Source: Actinomycetes bacterium
Lineage (GTDB): Bacteria; Actinomycetota; Thermoleophilia; Solirubrobacterales; Solirubrobacteraceae
Assembly (NCBI GenBank): GCA_023404805.1
Contig: JAEYAL010000195.1
Location: forward strand, 1-9,795
Reading direction: 5' to 3'
Length of the DNA: 9,795 nt
Part shown: positions 7,183-9,795 of the stretch, piece by piece
Numbering within the stretch: position 1 is the stretch's first letter
How the letters are laid out: each line of letters starts with the position of its first letter
Notes under the pieces: model-generated
What the model was told of the DNA's origin: nothing
What the model saw: only the letters and a program-made list of their open reading frames with translations
The model's database searches: none
Translations under genes and position numbers: made by a program

Positions 7183-8511
7183 CTACAGGCCGAGCTTCTC
7201 CAGGAACGGCAGGCGGCGCGAAGAGGTGGCAGGCGGCGGGCCGAAGATCGAGCGCTGGCCCACGAGGAGGCCGCGGTCGCCGGTGATCTTGAGCTTGCGC
7301 GTGAGGATCAGCTTGATCGGGTTCGCGCGCTCGCCGATGAGGTCGAGCAGGTCGTTCAGCGAGACGCGCAGCGCGACCGACGGCGCCGGGTGCAGCTCTC
7401 GCACGTACTGGATGCCGTCCGGCGAGACGACGTAGTGCCGAGGGCCCACGTCGGTCAGGTCGAACTGGATGACCGTGCCGACGGGCGGCATGTTGGCCTT
7501 GATGATGTTCTGGAGCATGTCGAACGCGAGGTCGACGTCCTCGGGCTGCTTGCTCACCGCGCGGGTGCCGTCGCCGATATACCCCGCGTCGAGCAGGCGC
7601 ATGAACTTCTCGCCCTGCTCTTCGAAGGTGACCGACGGGTCGAGGGTGAGGGCCTTGAGGCGTTCTTCCTCGGTGAAGCCGATGCCGCGCAGGCGGGCCG
7701 ACAGGGCGCGGAACGAGTCGGTGTAGAGGTCCTGCAGGCGCAGCCCGATCGGGTGCAGGTAGGTGGAGTCGCCGTCGTTCGGGTAGGCGAACGCCATGAG
7801 GTACGTGCCGGTCTGGCGGATCGCGTCGGTGATGACCTGCCCGATCGTCTCGCGGTCGGCGGCGTACATGTCGGCCAGCGTCTTCATGCCGAAGGCGATG
7901 TGGCGCTGCTCGTCGTTCGCGACGTTCTGCAGGCCCTCGTAGAAGCCGGGCAGCAGGCCCGTGCGCTCGAGCCACGATTCGAGGAGGTGCTGGCCTGGCT
8001 GAGCCATCGTGCCCTCGACGATGATGTGGTAGTTCGTGATCGCCTCAGCGAACCGCTCCGGCGACTTGTCGGTCTTGAGGCGGTTGGCGACGTTCGAGAG
8101 GTTCTCGAAGGTCTTGCGGTGGCCCCACGTGAGATGCACGCTCGTGCCCTCGAGGCCCGACCCGGGGGAGCCGTCGCCGATGCCGACCACCTCGTGCATG
8201 AAGCGGTTGAAGAAGACCGAGTGGCGAGCCTCGTCGACCTGCTGGGTCGTGAGGAAGTACGTCTGCTCTTCGAGCGGTGCAGCCTCGATGTACGGCGCGA
8301 GGTCGTCGGTGACCTCGTCTTCGCCGTGGAAGAACAGCGCCAGGAACCAGAGCGCGGCCTTGCGCTCCTCGGCCGTGAGCTTCTCCTGCCAGTCGATCCG
8401 ATCCTGGGTGAAGTCGACTTCAGTGGCCAGCCAGTGGCCGCGCTCCCAGCGGGCGTAGAGATCGGCGTACGAGATGGTCGAAGCTGCCTGGGACGAAGCG
8501 GCGGTGCTCAT
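7183..8511 (-). CDS. R2-like ligand-binding oxidase (R2lox) fused to a C-terminal SCP2 lipid-carrier domain
   Basis: A 442-aa two-domain protein. Residues about 15-320 are a ferritin-like four-helix core with the dinuclear metal ligands E64 (HGEDEVTDDL), E94 and H97 (QVDEARH), E166 (NYHIIVEGTMA) and E201 and H204 (NDEQRH). V67 (three residues after E64) and Y161 (five before E166) match the Val-Tyr pair that forms the ether crosslink in R2lox, so it is an R2lox-type Mn/Fe oxidase rather than a ribonucleotide reductase subunit. Known R2lox proteins (about 300 aa, such as M. tuberculosis Rv0233) bind a long-chain fatty acid at the metal site. Residues about 325-425 (VIQFDLTD, SPDGI, PSVALRVSLNDLLDLI, NPIKLILTRKLKITGDRGLL) look like an SCP2 sterol/lipid-binding domain. 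The ATG at 8511 is chosen over 8592 because a TACTCT box lies 9 nt before it. Substrate and reaction are unknown; lipid oxidation is inferred. Confidence 0.85.
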   Translation of the reverse strand: MSTAASSQAASTISYADLYARWERGHWLATEVDFTQDRIDWQEKLTAEERKAALWFLALFFHGEDEVTDDLAPYIEAAPLEEQTYFLTTQQVDEARHSVFFNRFMHEVVGIGDGSPGSGLEGTSVHLTWGHRKTFENLSNVANRLKTDKSPERFAEAITNYHIIVEGTMAQPGQHLLESWLERTGLLPGFYEGLQNVANDEQRHIAFGMKTLADMYAADRETIGQVITDAIRQTGTYLMAFAYPNDGDSTYLHPIGLRLQDLYTDSFRALSARLRGIGFTEEERLKALTLDPSVTFEEQGEKFMRLLDAGYIGDGTRAVSKQPEDVDLAFDMLQNIIKANMPPVGTVIQFDLTDVGPRHYVVSPDGIQYVRELHPAPSVALRVSLNDLLDLIGERANPIKLILTRKLKITGDRGLLVGQRSIFGPPPATSSRRLPFLEKLGL

Positions 8512-8520
8512 GGTCGCAGC

Positions 8521-8550
8521 AGAGTATCGCGCGACCCCCTGCTCTGTCTG
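8521..8550 (-). promoter_or_regulatory. Candidate promoter for a near-leaderless R2lox-SCP2 transcript
   Basis: On the minus strand, CAGACA (8550-8545), an 18-nt spacer and TACTCT (8526-8521) precede ATG 8511 by 9 nt. CAGACA matches four of six positions of TTGACA. No SD precedes the ATG, which fits a leaderless message starting at or just before it. The gene can therefore be expressed apart from the ABC genes upstream. The rest of the 147-nt gap (8512-8658) shows nothing clear. Confidence 0.5.
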
Positions 8551-8658
8551 CGGTAAACCCGCATTCCGGGCGCTTAGTGAACCGTTGTTCATCTGTTGTA
8601 GACGCTTGGTCTTGCAGGGAATTCGCCCGGTGGTGCCTGGCGTTACCGGGGAAGGCGG

Positions 8659-9411
8659 TCAACCCGGGCCGACGAGCCCACGCTTGGCCGACCAGCGATC
8701 CATACCCGAGACAATCGTCCAAAGTGCCAGACCGAGCGCCGCGAGAAGCAAAACGCACGCAAATGTAAGCTCCGTGCGGCCGTCGCGGTCGTAGATCAGC
8801 AGGAGCCGCCCGAGGCCGTCGGTGGCGCCGACGAGCTCTGCTGCGACGGCTCCGGGGACCACCAGCAGCGCCGAGACGCGCGCGCCCGCCAGCATGGCCG
8901 GCACGGCCGCAGGCAGCTCCGCGATCCGCAGGCGGCGCCAGCGCCCCGCGCCAGCGCCCCGCAGCAGTTCGTCGATCGCCGAGTCGGCCTGCCGGACGCC
9001 CTGCGCCACCGCGACGATCACCGGAAACACCGCGATGAGCGTGACGACGAGGATCTTCGGCGCGATCCCGAAGCCGAGCCAGGTCACGAGCAGCGGCGCG
9101 ATGGCGATCACGGGGATGGTCTGGGAGACCACCAGCACCGGTTCGAGGGTCGCGCGGACCGGTCGGAAGGCTGCCATCAGCACGCCGATCAGCCCGCCGA
9201 GCAGGAGCGCCGCGCCGAGTCCGGCAACCGCCTCCAGCGCGGTGACCCTGAGCGCGGGGAGCAGGACGGCCTGCTGGTCGACGATCGCGGCCCAGGCGTC
9301 GCTCGGCGCTGGCAGGGTCGTCGGGTCGACCTCAAACAGCGCGCATGCCGCCTCCCACGCGCCGAGCATGGCGATGAGGGCGGCGATGGTGCGCACGGAC
9401 GAGCTTCTCAC
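8659..9411 (-). CDS. ABC transporter permease, SsuC/TauC/ThiX type
   Basis: A 250-aa inner-membrane permease with about six hydrophobic helices (roughly 7-26, 57-81, 88-111, 117-138, 178-195, 214-236). The EAA-like coupling loop that touches the ATPase is ELLRGAGAGRWRRLRIAELP (148-167), with the invariant glycine. The pattern TLPAPSDAW near the N-terminus and AAELVGATDGLGRLL near the C-terminus are standard in permeases for nitrate, sulfonate, taurine and hydroxymethylpyrimidine uptake, so the substrate is likely a small anion or thiamine precursor. It cannot be chosen from this sequence. GTG 9411 overlaps the ATPase stop (GTGA), so the two are co-translated and form one transporter. No substrate-binding protein is in the window; it is presumably encoded beyond the right edge. 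Length is normal. Confidence 0.9.
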   Translation of the reverse strand: MRSSSVRTIAALIAMLGAWEAACALFEVDPTTLPAPSDAWAAIVDQQAVLLPALRVTALEAVAGLGAALLLGGLIGVLMAAFRPVRATLEPVLVVSQTIPVIAIAPLLVTWLGFGIAPKILVVTLIAVFPVIVAVAQGVRQADSAIDELLRGAGAGRWRRLRIAELPAAVPAMLAGARVSALLVVPGAVAAELVGATDGLGRLLLIYDRDGRTELTFACVLLLAALGLALWTIVSGMDRWSAKRGLVGPG

Positions 9412-9795
9412 GCGCCGGCCTCCGCGAGGAGCTCGAGCAGGTCGGCCGAGAGCAGCCCCTGGAGTTCGGCGTCGCGGCGACCCAGCGGCGGCGGGACGCG
9501 CTCGGCGACGACGGTGCCAGGCCGGCTGCCGAGCACGACGATCCGGTCCGCGACGCGGGCCGCCTCAGTCGGTTCGTGCGTGACCAACACGACGGACCGG
9601 CCTTCGCGGGTCAGGTCGCGCAGGCGCTCTCCGGCCGCGCGGCGCTCGATCGCGTCGACTGCGCTGAGCGGCTCGTCGAGCAAGACGACCGGCCGCGCGA
9701 TCGCGAGGACGCCCGCCAACAGGAGCCGCTGCCGCTCGCCGCCAGACAGCCCCGCGGCGCGGCGGCCGCCTCGGCGCAGCAGCACAGGGTCGTGG
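9408..9795 (-). CDS. ABC transporter ATP-binding protein, SsuB/TauB-like (5' part cut by window edge)
   Basis: Only the C-terminal 128 residues are visible; the frame stays open to the window edge, so Walker A and the Q-loop lie outside. Visible are the ABC signature LSGGERQR, Walker B with catalytic glutamate VVLLDEP, the D-loop SAVDA and the switch histidine VTHEPTEA. A short tail carries SRPGTVV, as in nitrate/sulfonate-type ATPases. The catalytic motifs seen are intact, so the enzyme is probably functional. It powers the permease encoded next, whose GTG overlaps this stop. An internal GTG at 9785 is not the real start, since coding sequence continues upstream (HDPVLL). Confidence 0.93.
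   Translation of the reverse strand, partial: HDPVLLRRGGRRAAGLSGGERQRLLLAGVLAIARPVVLLDEPLSAVDAIERRAAGERLRDLTREGRSVVLVTHEPTEAARVADRIVVLGSRPGTVVAERVPPPLGRRDAELQGLLSADLLELLAEAGA

Noticed and set aside
7183..8511. Class I ribonucleotide reductase beta subunit
   Set aside because: E64 replaces the usual first Asp ligand, and the Val-Tyr spacing fits R2lox. No alpha subunit gene is nearby, and the C-terminal part is SCP2-like and not the R1-binding tail.
7138..8556. 472-aa open frame antisense to the R2lox-SCP2 gene
   Set aside because: Longer than the real gene, but it is a mirror of its codon bias (Val/Asp/Glu/Arg-rich) with no recognisable motif. The opposite strand has all R2lox ligands.
8558..8570. 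CCCG-CATTC-CGGG hairpin as terminator of the ABC operon
   Set aside because: The stem is only 4 bp, with TTT after it on the minus strand. It is too weak to call and lies inside the probable R2lox promoter region.

Overview
The window reads as a piece of a very GC-rich actinobacterial chromosome. Wobble positions are strongly G/C, which also creates long antisense shadow frames. Several genes have a TAnnnT -10 box only 7-9 nt before the start codon, as in actinobacterial leaderless transcription. The gene mix and protein style (small AT-hook/winged-helix protein, Hsp20 overlapping Lon, four-Cys orphan protein) remind me of Thermoleophilia (Solirubrobacterales-like). That placement is recognition-based inference and was not tested. 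I see no tRNA, rRNA, CRISPR array, IS element or phage gene.

Left block (1-1993, minus strand): an atypical SDR NAD(P)-binding protein resembling the N-terminal part of YbjT is followed, 1 nt after its stop, by a stand-alone SRPBCC lipid-pocket protein, so the two look translationally coupled. Further downstream on the same strand is a 116-aa DNA-binding protein (coiled coil, AT-hook, winged helix). It has a strong Shine-Dalgarno and a pair of 11-bp direct repeats in its upstream region.

Middle block (1994-7000, plus strand): a divergent intergenic region carries two copies of a CCGCTCnGAGCGG palindrome, one followed by T5 like an intrinsic terminator. Then come a small four-cysteine orphan protein, an RNase Z/YhfI-like metallo-beta-lactamase-fold hydrolase, an Hsp20 small heat-shock protein, ATP-dependent Lon protease (GTGA overlap with Hsp20) and a 163-aa single-pass membrane protein of unknown role. 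Hsp20 and Lon form an evident protein quality-control pair: a holding chaperone and an AAA+ protease made from one message. A 10-bp-stem terminator at 7024-7051 closes the block in both directions.

Right block (7183-9795, minus strand): the 3' part of an ABC ATPase gene (cut by the window edge) overlaps a SsuC/TauC/ThiX-type permease gene by GTGA. After a 147-nt gap comes the most interesting gene of the window, a 442-aa fusion of an R2-like ligand-binding oxidase (R2lox) core with a C-terminal SCP2 sterol/lipid-carrier-like domain. All six metal ligands and the Val/Tyr pair that crosslinks in R2lox are recognisable. Because R2lox proteins bind a long-chain fatty acid next to the metal site and SCP2 domains bind acyl lipids, the fusion suggests a self-contained lipid-oxidising enzyme. 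It is the best candidate here for undescribed biology.
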